A DNA stretch of 64,000 nt from Patiria miniata (taxonomy: Eukaryota; Echinodermata; Asteroidea; Valvatida; Asterinidae): contig NW_024037051.1 in the NCBI RefSeq assembly GCF_015706575.1, positions 16,883,153 through 16,947,152 on the forward strand, written 5' to 3'. A model generated the notes under the pieces. The model did no database searches and had not been told where the DNA came from. It worked only from the letters and a program-made list of their open reading frames with translations. The position numbers and the translations under genes were made by a program. Position 1 is the stretch's first letter. Each line of letters opens with the position of its first letter. Shown here piece after piece: positions 35,190-45,644 of the stretch.

Positions 35190-35580
35190 AAACGAGTTAC
35201 AGCCTAGTAAATTTAAATACTTTTTAAGTATTATGGAGTGAATAGATTATCATACTTATTTAATATTAAGATTATTGTTATTGGCATGGGTGTACTTCAA
35301 ATTGGTTTAATTTGCCGTTGAATTGTGATCAGATTGCTTGAACAGGTTTTAATTAAAACTTGCAAAAATATTGCCTTTATTACAAAGTATTCTCGCTTTT
35401 AAGTTTTACAGCGAAGTATAGATTAAAGCATATAGTTAAGTGTGTGAGATGTATCAGTAAATATCAATTTAATATGCAAAGTGTATTTGCCTAAAGGTTT
35501 TTATTAAAATATGCAAAAATATTGCATTAGCTATAACATATATTTTCCGCTTAGAACTATTACAGCGAAGTGGATAGACC
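35190..35580 (+). repeat. Degenerate TTACAGCGAAGTAGAT repeats, set 3
   Basis: Cores lie near 35197, 35406 and 35560. The spacing of about 209 and 154 matches the set after copy 1. Confidence 0.45.
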
Positions 35581-37870
35581 GAATGTTGTTTTGAATATCA
35601 TATCATCGTAAAAATATTTTAACAGCAAGATGTATATTACGCTGATTTAACTTCGATTGTACTCAGATTTGAAACGGGGATTGCAAAGGTTTGCTATAAA
35701 AATGTCATGCATGCAGAATTTATTTCGAATGTCAGGGTAACATCTATCAATCGAGTGTTTATTATCACGAGTGGAGTGTTTGTGACTTGTCAACAAAATA
35801 AATTCAATTCGAAGGGCCATTGAAAACAGCCAACTACATGTTTAATTGTATTTGTTAACTTCAAAGCCTCATCTACCCCCCTCCCATCCTAGCCACCCTC
35901 TTTGAACAATCAAGGATCCACCTCTTTGATTTTCAAAACTCCAGTGACAGCCACGTTGTGCAACAGATTCAGGTAACAAAGATTTCCTAATCCAGATTGG
36001 TTTTCTTAACGCGTGACAAAGGTGCAGCTTGTTGATTCTACGAAGTAAGCAATCCAATTGATAATGAAATTTCAACGACTTCATAAAATTTCAACGACTT
36101 GCGTCACCATCATTGGTCAACCTGATTATTCAAACACAGGGGACTTCCCCTTAAAAGTGCTGCCATCCCTTTAATCTCTTCAAGGTCTTAGTTTAACATT
36201 AAACTTGGAATATAAACAGTGTCATCTAGCACTGAGCTCCCCCCCCCGATCCCTCCCCAATTAAAACAGACCTTACCATATACGGGACTATCAGGAAAAA
36301 GATCGGCCAAATGTAACAATCTCCCACAGGTAAGGTATAGGCCTGGGCCTAATCAGCAGATCAAAAGCTTGGATCTGTGAAACCGTACCGTATGAAAAAC
36401 TGTACCTGTAGCCAGGAAGGATTGCCATATGATATTAGACACTATAGCAGAACTGTAGCTATTGAGGGGGTAGTGACAGGTCTTACGAGATAGATTCCTA
36501 GGTAAACAGGCCAGATGCGCTTTAGGAACCGAGGAGAAAAATCGAAAGATAACAAGTCATATATCATACGTAGACCTATATTTCACAAATTTCCAGGAAA
36601 ACGATCTGCCAAATTTAACAATATCGAAATATCAATGGTCAACCCACCAAAAATTGAAAAGACAAAAATGAAAGATGACAATGTTGATCATCATTTTTCT
36701 GTGCAGCCTGAACACATGTGAGAGTTTTGAGTTTTGAATATTTTAACTATTTTTAAAAGAATTTTGAATTATGGGGATTTATTACTTTTGTATATGGTAA
36801 TTTTTATACTGCACCCTAAAGACTTACAAAAATGAGGGTTGGGAAGAGCTGGAACTCAATTTACACATGAGGGCGCTATTGACCAATCCGTAGGCAGGAA
36901 TACGTATTAATCGCTGTGTGTGTGTTTTATGTCGCAGCTTCAAAGACAAACATGCAAGTTTAAATAAAAATAATTGCCCTTCTCCTCCCCAACAATCCTT
37001 CCTTTGTAATGCATTGCAACTGGTTCGGTTGAGAAAGAGGAGGCGTTTTTTCATGCCAAATTTGGATGTAGGTTTAGCTAATTTGTTACACGTAACAATA
37101 TAGCGGTGTGATGTGCCACACGGCCTATTCCCTACCATACCTGGGAGCTTATCCTTGCAGTGTTAACATAAACGTGTATTAAAAAGTATCCCGTGACATT
37201 CAACACGGATTATACAAGCCGCATGTTCAAGCGGTTGGAACAATAATTGATTGTAATTCATAATTGGATATTCAACATTCAAAAGGTGGATATTCTTTGA
37301 TTAAAATGGCTCCGACGCTTTGCGTCCATGCCCATTCGAATCATTGGGGTTTAGGCCATGGATTAGGAGTACCTTCACAATAATACATTTTCAAAATTCA
37401 CTTGGTGATTTTGTTGTTATAACAACAATATTTAGACTGACACTTTTTTGGAGACATACCATATATAGTAATCACCCGAGGCCTGTTTAAAGCGGATTAC
37501 TGCCCCCGAGTTCCAACACACATGAACGCTGTAGGAGGATCATGAAAACAATCTGTCATTCACCCTCAACGCCTTTCCCCCTTCAAAACCCCACAGTGCG
37601 TAAGTAGTCTGTAGTTATGTAATAATCAATTTCTCCAAACCGATTTTCCGTAACAAACTTTTTAGGTCGATACCATACTTTCTAAAACTAACTTTTGCTG
37701 CGGATTTTGGATTTCCCGTCTGTTTAAGTGCGCCACTCACTACGTCTTGGCCTCCAGAATCTGACCAGTCAGCGAGCACCTTCTATTCTGTCTTAGGTAA
37801 CCCGATGCTGTATGACAAAAACATGGCAGCTGTTGACCAATCATCAACAGCTTTGGCCGAGTTTCTGCAC

Positions 37871-37889
37871 TACGTGACGTGACGTCACG
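37871..37889 (+). promoter_or_regulatory. CRE-like TGACGTCA block
   Basis: TACGTGACG is followed by the palindromic TGACGTCA (37880-37887), a full CRE/ATF core. It lies in a roughly 130-base segment present only in this interval, about 160 bases before candidate exon A. A nearby ACCAATCA is CCAAT-like. A copy-specific promoter is possible but unproven. Confidence 0.3.
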
Positions 37890-38042
37890 ACTTCGAAAGG
37901 AGGCAGGGTTGCATACATTTTACATGCACGGATATATCAGACGTTCGTATAGTGTGGCCCTGCATACGTAAACGTCTGATCCTCATGCATTGACGTCTGG
38001 GGTTCTGACAACTTTTTGTTCGCTTTTATTTGTTCTTTTCAG

Positions 38043-38277
38043 ATCAAATAATACTTGCCACTGAGCTGAATGCACTGTGCACATTTCAGCTGAGATCGGG
38101 TCAGAACCAAGGTCACAATGTGTTTTTTTGTATCTCTTTATTTGGTGGTGCGCTGTTTTTTCCCCACTATAACCAACGTTATTGTCCTGTCAGGTGACTC
38201 AGCAGCATATAGTTTGGGACCTCTGCCAAGTTTGGAAGAAAAGAAATACAACAAAAGAGAAAAGTAAAAAATCCCAG
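38043..38277 (+). other. Candidate non-coding exon A (set 3)
   Basis: A 235-bp block with edges GTTCTTTTCAG and CCCAG/GTGAGC. It is the counterpart of 7241-7480 and a possible leader exon for copy 4. Confidence 0.4.
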
Positions 38278-39312
38278 GTGAGCTGAGCAGCCTCGTTATA
38301 GGGTTTGTCTGGGGATTGACTTAACACCGTGTCCCGGTAAACATGTGCATTAAAATATGGCTATACATATCTCAACAATATAGAATCGTGGATTTTAGTT
38401 ACTTAAAAATTGTAAAGCGCACAGTTTTATTTACAACTGGTGAAACTCTCATGAAAATCCGTTGATGCTAATTGGACATAATGGAGGCCTATCTGATTTG
38501 GCTTCATTCCAATTGATTAACAACTGAAGTAATAGCACAAAGCCCATGAAAATGTTAAATATGTACGACACGGCACCTCACGCTCCACATTCTGAATGTC
38601 TATCAGATATGGCTATTTTATCTAATATAAGCCAGATTCCAACATTACAAACGTTGCTAAGACACGTTCTTTGATAAGAACATTAAGATAAAGTTCTGTT
38701 AAAACACAATAACTATGTTCAGTTAAAGCACAATAATAACACTCATGTAACCTTATTGAAGTAGGGCAAACAAGTCCTGGATCTTTCTTAACTAGAAACG
38801 ATCAGACACCAGTAATTACTGCAACACAAATCCCTCTACTGTGTGAATACAATTTGTATGGGGTAAATTACTAATCATCTGGATTTTATCCACAGACTTT
38901 CATAGGAATTGGAGCAGTTGTAGGCAAGACTGTACTACAGTGCTATACAAATTTAAGACTAAATCTATGATTACTTTTTGAGGAATGCCAACCGATACAA
39001 ATAGAACAAATTCAACAACAGGCCTGACCCAATGCTGCCGGCCCTAATACTACAAAAGAGAGGACTGACCTGAATTTGTTTGTCCTTGATTTCGCAATTG
39101 TTCCGAGGTAAAAATAAGTCATAAAAATCCACACATAACGTGACTTCACGCTTTATCTGAATACTACAATACATGGGACTTTACCCAAAAGGTAATATTT
39201 TAAATCACAAAACAGGGATTTGAAAAGAATGCTCATCCTGCACAATCCCAATGGACTATACGTACGTATACGTTCTCGCTGTAAATTGACTGGAGGTCAA
39301 GTTGTACGCAAG

Positions 39313-39379
39313 AGCACATCTTGTGTTGCAGACAGCCTGATTGGGAGTTTCTCGAGCAAACGAGCAGAACAATCGAAAG
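39313..39379 (+). other. Candidate non-coding exon B (set 3)
   Basis: A block of about 67 bp ending AAAG/GTATGT. The acceptor side reads TACGCAAG instead of TACGCAG and the first third has diverged, so the left edge is uncertain. Confidence 0.38.
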
Positions 39380-39603
39380 GTATGTGTGTATTTGTTTCCA
39401 CGGCCATATCGCCAAATCTTATAGGACTGGATTTAAATAGTACACTATTGGGAATTCGGAATGGTCAACTGATTCCAAAACGTTTATCACTTATCAAATT
39501 ATCACTTAAAACCTTGCTGGATTGTTAGGAAATGACAGTCTAAAGCATCCTGTAATTCGTGGCTCCTGGTGTGCTGACATTTTCAAGAAAAATGGTATTT
39601 TTA

Positions 39604-39629
39604 CAACGCTGGTCGGCCGACCAGCGTTG
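39604..39629. repeat. Perfect 26-bp palindrome
   Basis: CAACGCTGGTCGG is followed at once by its exact reverse complement, in otherwise AT-rich DNA next to a T run. The other intervals lack it. It could be a remnant of a small inverted-repeat element or a dyad protein site. Confidence 0.8.
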
Positions 39630-39970
39630 GAGAAAACTTTTTTTTTTTCAAAACTGCTCCTAATTTTTCAAAATTAGTTATTCCGCGTTTTCTTTGCAAT
39701 TGATTACACAACTGTGAAGAGGTACAAGCCTACCAGACTGACTCTCTGATCTTACCATTCCCCAACGTCTATAAATTCTCCGTTTCATCTTAAGTGGGGT
39801 CTGGGAACCAGACTACAAGAACATGAATGGTTTTCTTGGTTTTTCCAACATCTTCCAACATAAAAATTAACATTATGTATGAAAGACTTCACGTACTGTA
39901 AAAGGAGTACATGTAATGCCAAAATCGTATAATCGGCTTATCGTTTCTTTCTCTATGATCATGTTTACAG

Positions 39971-40039
39971 CACTTCCTGACAGCACAGACGTGTATTTTT
40001 CTTGACAGGACGTTTTGTGGCTTGCCAGAAGTTGACCAG
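39971..40039 (+). other. Candidate exon C (set 3)
   Basis: 69 bp between TTTACAG and CCAG/GTGAGA. One frame is open across it in this copy and in set 4, but set 1 has a stop, and joining to the A-ATG exon would not keep frame. An untranslated leader is the better reading. Confidence 0.45.
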
Positions 40040-40763
40040 GTGAGATCAAAATAAACTATCCCGTACTGAACCACCTTGACAGAAATGTTATCAAAACCTA
40101 AAGTCCAGTGGTGGCTCATTGTTTTCATGAACCTGTTTATGAATTTAATTACTTACGTTACTGATGTACTGCCCGACCCGACTGCCCAACAGAAATGCCT
40201 TTTTATGCCAGAATAGGTAAATATAGCTGGTTCTTGTAAAGTTGGACCAACCTTTGGTCGTGCCTATTTTAGGGCGCAGCTAAATTCTTGATTAAGGGGT
40301 GCACAAGAGCGAAACTCACACCAGAACAATATTTCTAGAGTTTACAAAGGCCCTATGTTTTGTTTTCCATTTTGTGGGCGTGCCCCGTACTTGCAAGAGG
40401 TGGTATATTTGAGCTGTTAAGTTTAAACAATGTTCACATCTCTGCATTGAAGAGTAAAACAAAATGAGAAACCTTTTGTTGCAATGATATTTGCCCCTCT
40501 ATGGGAAGGACTTATTTTTTTTCCGAGTGGGAGGTAAAATAATTCGAAATCGTTTGAGGGGCTTAATTAAATGGGTCCGATTTTGCCTTCAGCACAGGTA
40601 TGTCGTCAAATATTAACATGTATAAAATGCTAGAAACGTTCTTTTTTGGCAAAACGTGGTACAGCTGTGAAATGTATCTAAAGCCAGTAGCCTTCAGAGC
40701 CAAAAAAATATTCAAGATCAGTTTTCCCACGCTTGCAGCTGCATTCTCTGCATTACGAGTCAT

Positions 40764-41311
40764 GGGGCCGTCCATAAAGTACGTACGCACGAAACGCCGA
40801 CTTTTAGACCCCCCCCCCCTCCCCCTGTTCACATGGTATAAGCGTTCCGGTGTATACACACACATGTGTACATTAGGCTATACAGAAGCATTACGAATGT
40901 GCAAAGCTTGCCGGCTAATGGCAAGCGGCGATTGTGTAGTTATTTTACAAAAACATCGTTTAACGAAGGGTAAGCTTTTTTGTGTGGAAATTCTTGGAGT
41001 AAAACGATGATAAAGACGGCAAAATGCAACACAAAAAATGGCGATCACCGGGACGGATGAACTGTAAAATGCGTAAAAAACATCGCATTTTCAACCGAAA
41101 AATAATGTCCAATTGAAACAAAAATTGTCAAATAGGCCCTACTTGACCAAAACTGACGAGGGGCCGTATTACAACAATCGCTATCATGTCGCGGTATCTG
41201 AAGTCTGATGACCTCTAAAGGCGTTGGCTGGCGGAGTACTGGTGACGCTGGGAAGAAGAGGGTACAGTGTTATAAATTATCGCTCTGCGTACGTACTTTA
41301 TGGACGGCCCC
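40764..41311. mobile_element. GGGGCCGTCC-ended inverted-repeat element
   Basis: The 548-bp element has a 26-bp terminal inverted repeat: GGGGCCGTCCATAAAGTACG continuing to CGCA at 40764-40789, and its inverse at 41286-41311. The interior has no credible coding frame. A matching left end lies at 56753. The equivalent place before copy 2 (near 17876) lacks it. No clear target duplication. Confidence 0.75.
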
Positions 41312-41830
41312 TTAAAAGTGATAAGCCTGAAGTTCCACGCACAACTGCAACTCCTATGACATTTCAAACTTTATCACTAGGTCGAAAAAAGGCTTTTCTT
41401 TTACTTTTAAAAAAAAACAACCTAAGCTTATGACCACATCCTCTAATCTCAAAGTTACACTATTTAAATAGTGCTTAGGGTTTAAACACTTTTAAACGTG
41501 TTAAGTCTAAGACATTTTAGATTTTTAGCATAGTATAAAAGCCTGCTAGAATAGCGCCATCAATAACTACTTGTATAAAAAAATAGGTTCGTTTTTTTCT
41601 GAGACATGTGATAAAAAAGGAGTGAGAAAAATGTTTATTTATCCCGTCAATTTACCTGAAACAATAAAAAAGACAATACCTATTTCGACACTTTACTGAT
41701 AATTTCTAATATTCCAGCTTTTAATGTCCGAAAACTGTTTGCGGTTCCATACAGAATTGTCATCTTTTTACCACATAGACAGCATTGTAGATAGACTAAG
41801 TTGAACTTTTCTCCAGTATACCCCCTCTTT

Positions 41831-41850
41831 ACACACGTGGGCCACGCCCA
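41831..41850 (+). promoter_or_regulatory. Conserved E-box plus CCACGCCC block before copy 4
   Basis: This matches the block at 18265-18284 base for base (ACACACGTGG then GCCACGCCCA), about 240 bases before the coding exon. Confidence 0.35.
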
Positions 41851-42092
41851 CAATATGAACACAAAATAACGGCTTCAAATTTTGAGAATCTGTCTGATTT
41901 ATACCTTGCATGAAAAAAAGAATTACTATAAATGACTTATAGACGCTTTTTCTGATTTGGTCTTATTGGCAACAACCTTGTTTAAACGACCCACACTTTT
42001 TTTTTTGAAAACTCCACTCATTCATTTGAACCCAGGATGCCTGCCTTGTAGTCTGCTCTAAAGTCTTGAAATGTTTTCCTTTTTTTGCCAGA

Positions 42093-45000
42093 ATGAAGCC
42101 TGTACTGAAGAGACATATTTTCTGGTTGGTCATCTTCATGGCCTTTGCATTATCAGAAATGCCGGTGTCAGCTCTGGATCTGCACTTACCTGGTAACAAT
42201 CAGCCTCGATGCGCTGGGATATCAAGAGGTAAACACTTTGTTCTTGGATTTATTGATAGTTACGATGACAGCCACGTCGCATCCAGGGAGCTGTTCATTT
42301 TGGTGGTGGCTTTCAGTAATCAGCAAACCACAGTCACCATCAGCAGCAAGCACGAAATAGCAGGAAAACCATTCCAGGAGACCTTTGTGATCGATGCAGG
42401 TGAATTTATACGGACCAACGTACCAGTTGAACTTGTGATGGAAAACACTGAGAGAAACCAAAAAGTTCTTGAATTTTCAGCAAGCTCTGATGTCTCCGTT
42501 TACGGTCTGATGTATCAAGATTACACCACTGACGGTTTTCTCGGTATACCAACAAATAATCTCGGCATGCAATACGTGGTGATGACGTCAAGACCATTAG
42601 TTGACCAAAACTCGCAGTTTGCTGTCATTGGGACAGAGGATTCCACTTTGGTTCAGGTTATATTACGAGGAGCAGTTACATTCGAAGGGCAAAGCTATAG
42701 TGCAGGTGATGTGTTAAGATTCACTATCAATAACTTAGAAGCCGTTCAAATCCAAGGTCAGAGTTCGGAAGATTTAACTGGAAGTATCATTCAGAGTGAC
42801 AAACCAGTTGCTGTGTTCAGTGGCAATGAATGCACAAACCACGCTGGTTCATATTGTGACATGGTGACTGAGCAGTTGGTACCAGTTAAGAGCTGGGGAC
42901 AGAGACACATCTACACCGCGGCCCGCAGTGACGATGACAACATCTACCGAATTGTTGCTTATTTCAGCGAAACCAATCTCACCATCCCCGGATTTGAACA
43001 CCAGTCGTTGGAACCGGGTGAATTTTGGGAAGGGCGTCTTTCGGGTTCCGGCCTCATTAGGTCAAGCAAACCCGCTCTGATGATGCAGCATTTGGCTTCC
43101 ATCAATGGTATCACAGTCGACCCCTCCATCATTCAGGTTCCTGCAGAAGAACACTTTGGGTTTGTGTTTGGATTCACGACCCCTCCTCATTCTGGAGGTG
43201 ATTCCGGTGGTTACTTCAATTTCATCAACATCATTGTGAAAAATGAATCTCGACAAACTGTGTATCTTAACAGTCTTCCAATCAACGGCTCAAATGTACA
43301 CGAAAGCGATGTTCCTCACACCAATTACGCATCACTTACAGTTCAACTTCCAAAGGGTGAAGGTGTCTACTATGTCGAGCAAACAGATCCGTTTTCATCA
43401 CCCCTGTCTGTCATTGTCTATGGATATGAAGACGCCGAATCCTATGGCTATGCCGCTGGTCTGTCTCTCCCCAGCAATAAACATGTTCTGAGTTTGACAC
43501 CGTACTATTTGCGAGAACTTGGTGGCGAGCTATTCACGATGACTGTTCCCTGTTTGCAAACAAATGCTATATCCTTTCAAATTGCTGCAAAGTGCAAATT
43601 TGCCACTGGCTTTGGAGACGTCATTGTTTCTGGTGAACGCACTGACCCTTACACTGTTGTCTGTATCACTCCTACTTTTTACAAGAACGGACTTACATCT
43701 GTCTATGTATCACTTGACGATGGTGGATCATTTCCATACTCCGGCATTGTCTACGTTGCATCTGAAGAGGATCTGCCGCCACTAGTTCAAATCCAACAGG
43801 TGAATTCCGAGTATGAAGATGGCATCATTGACCTAACCTCAGATGGTCCGATCATGTTATCCTGGGATCCTAGAAGTCTTGGTGAAGGAGTTTCACATGT
43901 GACTGTTATGATACAAGACACAGATTATGACAGCGATGGGAATCCAGTCTTGATGGATGGTGTTGCAGTGAAGAGCAATGTTTTGAACAACGGTAGTCTG
44001 ATGATATATCCAAGCGAGCTTGACTCTCTCATTGGTGATGGTTTGTCTCTTCGAGCAACATATCTCACACCATCGGCTGTGCGCAAACGAGCTTTGCCAT
44101 TAGTGATGGTATGGGCCATTAGAATCTATAAAGTTTTGAAAATAGTGAAAAGAATCTGCAATATTTCCAAATATCACTTCAAAACCACTGTTCCCACTGA
44201 AATTCCTGCGTGTCCTTGCAACACAGGACAAGCTGACCGAGACCAGAACTTCCAGGAGGCGAATTTTGCGAATTCCTTCTTCCATCCGGGTGCTGAGAAC
44301 TGTTACCGGTCTGTTAATTCATTGCCGACTGGAGCAGGTCAACAGTGTTGTTACGGAACAGACGGTAATATCCTGGTAGGTCCCCCTGGGGGAGGAACAG
44401 CCGATAGGTACAGTCCAGGAGAGCATTTCTGGAAGCATCAATGGTTCGATGTCCTTCCTTGGCTTTGCTTATGCAAACTGTCAAACAACTGTAAAGAATA
44501 TCACAAGTACAGGCCATCGGATGATTGTTCTGACTACGACCCACCTCGACCGGCTGGGGGCACTGGGGATCCTCATCTTACAAGTCTGGATGGCTACAAG
44601 TTCACCTTCAACGGAGCTGGAGAATTTCTGATGGCGTCTTCTGCAGTACATAACTTGACCTTTCAAGCCCGTATGGAGAGGTACCGCAACACCAACGCCT
44701 CTGTGTATACGGCATTCGTTCTTCAAACCAACGATTCCTCCAAAGTCCAGGTGCAGATGTCTAACATGAACGAGACACTGATTCTTGTAGATGGTGAGCC
44801 GTTGCGTCTTGACTCCATCCCCGTCAAAGTTCATCGCCTCAGAGGTGTTCGAATCCGCCTCAACTCTGACATGACCAAAGTCAACATAGCATTCAGTGCT
44901 GGCATTGCTGTCACCGTTTACATTGATACCGAGGTGATGTCGTTCATCGCTCAACTGGACACCAAGTTCCAGGGTCAAGTTCAAGGACTTCTTGGTAACC

Positions 45001-45644
45001 TAAACGGAAACGCAAATGACGACCCTCAGTTCCCAAACGGAACCATTCTGGAGCCTGGTTCTTCGCTGAAAGAACTTCACGATTTTGGTTTGGAGTGGTT
45101 GGTGGCTCCAGAGGAGTCCATATTCACCTACATTTCCCCATTTGACTACAGCACATACCACTTTCCTGAGTTTTCCCCGACCTTCGAGATTCCTGATCTG
45201 AACGAAGTGAGTCAGGAAATCAAGGACTTGTGTGGCGATTCCATTGAGTGTGTCTTTGATGCGGTAATCACCGGCAGCCTGTCTTTTGCTAACGAGACTC
45301 TTGTGGTGACAGTCACAATAACTGAAGTCCAGAAAGGATTGGTCAAGATTGTCAGCTGTGGCTACCCGGGTGATGTGGAGAACGGATTGCTGTCCGGGTC
45401 TGTGTATTTCGTGAATGCCACTGTAGATGTGGCTTGTGATGATGGCTTCACCTTGAAAGGGTCTTCCAGATTGACCTGTCTTGAAGATGGTCAGTGGTCG
45501 TCTGATCTGCCTGTTTGTGCTGGCATGGATAATGGCGAGGAGGGAGGACTAACTCCTGGCATCATAGCTGCTATTGTTGTTGGTGCCGTGATTGTTGTAC
45601 TTGCTATCTGTGGTCTGATTTACATTTTCGTCAAGAGAAAATAA
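42093..45644 (+). CDS. Copy 4: IgGFc-binding/AMOP/VWD/single-sushi membrane protein, short tail
   Basis: The product is 1183 residues. I start at 42093, the ATG one base after a T-rich TTGCCAG acceptor. The frame is open further upstream, but the nine extra codons lie in the polypyrimidine tract. Signal peptide about 1-27; IgGFc-binding-like region about 140-445; RKR at 664-666 followed by a hydrophobic basic cassette; complete AMOP cysteines (C707, C752); VWD with GDPH 825-828; only one sushi module (1089-1142), unlike the two in copies 1-3; TM about 1156-1179; tail VKRK. At the end of VWD it reads GNLNGNANDDPQF where the other copies have P(D/A)DDLQF. The N-terminus is closest to copy 3, the tail and 3' flank to copy 2. 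Confidence 0.93.
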   Translation: MKPVLKRHIFWLVIFMAFALSEMPVSALDLHLPGNNQPRCAGISRGKHFVLGFIDSYDDSHVASRELFILVVAFSNQQTTVTISSKHEIAGKPFQETFVIDAGEFIRTNVPVELVMENTERNQKVLEFSASSDVSVYGLMYQDYTTDGFLGIPTNNLGMQYVVMTSRPLVDQNSQFAVIGTEDSTLVQVILRGAVTFEGQSYSAGDVLRFTINNLEAVQIQGQSSEDLTGSIIQSDKPVAVFSGNECTNHAGSYCDMVTEQLVPVKSWGQRHIYTAARSDDDNIYRIVAYFSETNLTIPGFEHQSLEPGEFWEGRLSGSGLIRSSKPALMMQHLASINGITVDPSIIQVPAEEHFGFVFGFTTPPHSGGDSGGYFNFINIIVKNESRQTVYLNSLPINGSNVHESDVPHTNYASLTVQLPKGEGVYYVEQTDPFSSPLSVIVYGYEDAESYGYAAGLSLPSNKHVLSLTPYYLRELGGELFTMTVPCLQTNAISFQIAAKCKFATGFGDVIVSGERTDPYTVVCITPTFYKNGLTSVYVSLDDGGSFPYSGIVYVASEEDLPPLVQIQQVNSEYEDGIIDLTSDGPIMLSWDPRSLGEGVSHVTVMIQDTDYDSDGNPVLMDGVAVKSNVLNNGSLMIYPSELDSLIGDGLSLRATYLTPSAVRKRALPLVMVWAIRIYKVLKIVKRICNISKYHFKTTVPTEIPACPCNTGQADRDQNFQEANFANSFFHPGAENCYRSVNSLPTGAGQQCCYGTDGNILVGPPGGGTADRYSPGEHFWKHQWFDVLPWLCLCKLSNNCKEYHKYRPSDDCSDYDPPRPAGGTGDPHLTSLDGYKFTFNGAGEFLMASSAVHNLTFQARMERYRNTNASVYTAFVLQTNDSSKVQVQMSNMNETLILVDGEPLRLDSIPVKVHRLRGVRIRLNSDMTKVNIAFSAGIAVTVYIDTEVMSFIAQLDTKFQGQVQGLLGNLNGNANDDPQFPNGTILEPGSSLKELHDFGLEWLVAPEESIFTYISPFDYSTYHFPEFSPTFEIPDLNEVSQEIKDLCGDSIECVFDAVITGSLSFANETLVVTVTITEVQKGLVKIVSCGYPGDVENGLLSGSVYFVNATVDVACDDGFTLKGSSRLTCLEDGQWSSDLPVCAGMDNGEEGGLTPGIIAAIVVGAVIVVLAICGLIYIFVKRK

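Larger units (their letters stand above)
33586..38042 (+). other. 3' flank of copy 3 (long-tail type)
   Basis: This is the counterpart of 2553-7240, with no credible gene. It keeps the empty site of the GGCC element near 37123-37152. It has about 130 extra bases at 37820-37960, including a CRE-like block. Confidence 0.6.

Noticed and set aside
39971..40039. Exon C read as coding (Cys-containing 23-residue segment open in two copies)
   Set aside because: The copies before gene 2 carry a stop, and splicing to the A-ATG exon would not keep the frame.
42066..42092. Upstream extension of the copy 4 protein by nine codons
   Set aside because: It would start at TTG within the polypyrimidine tract of the splice acceptor; the other copies begin at the equivalent of ATG 42093.
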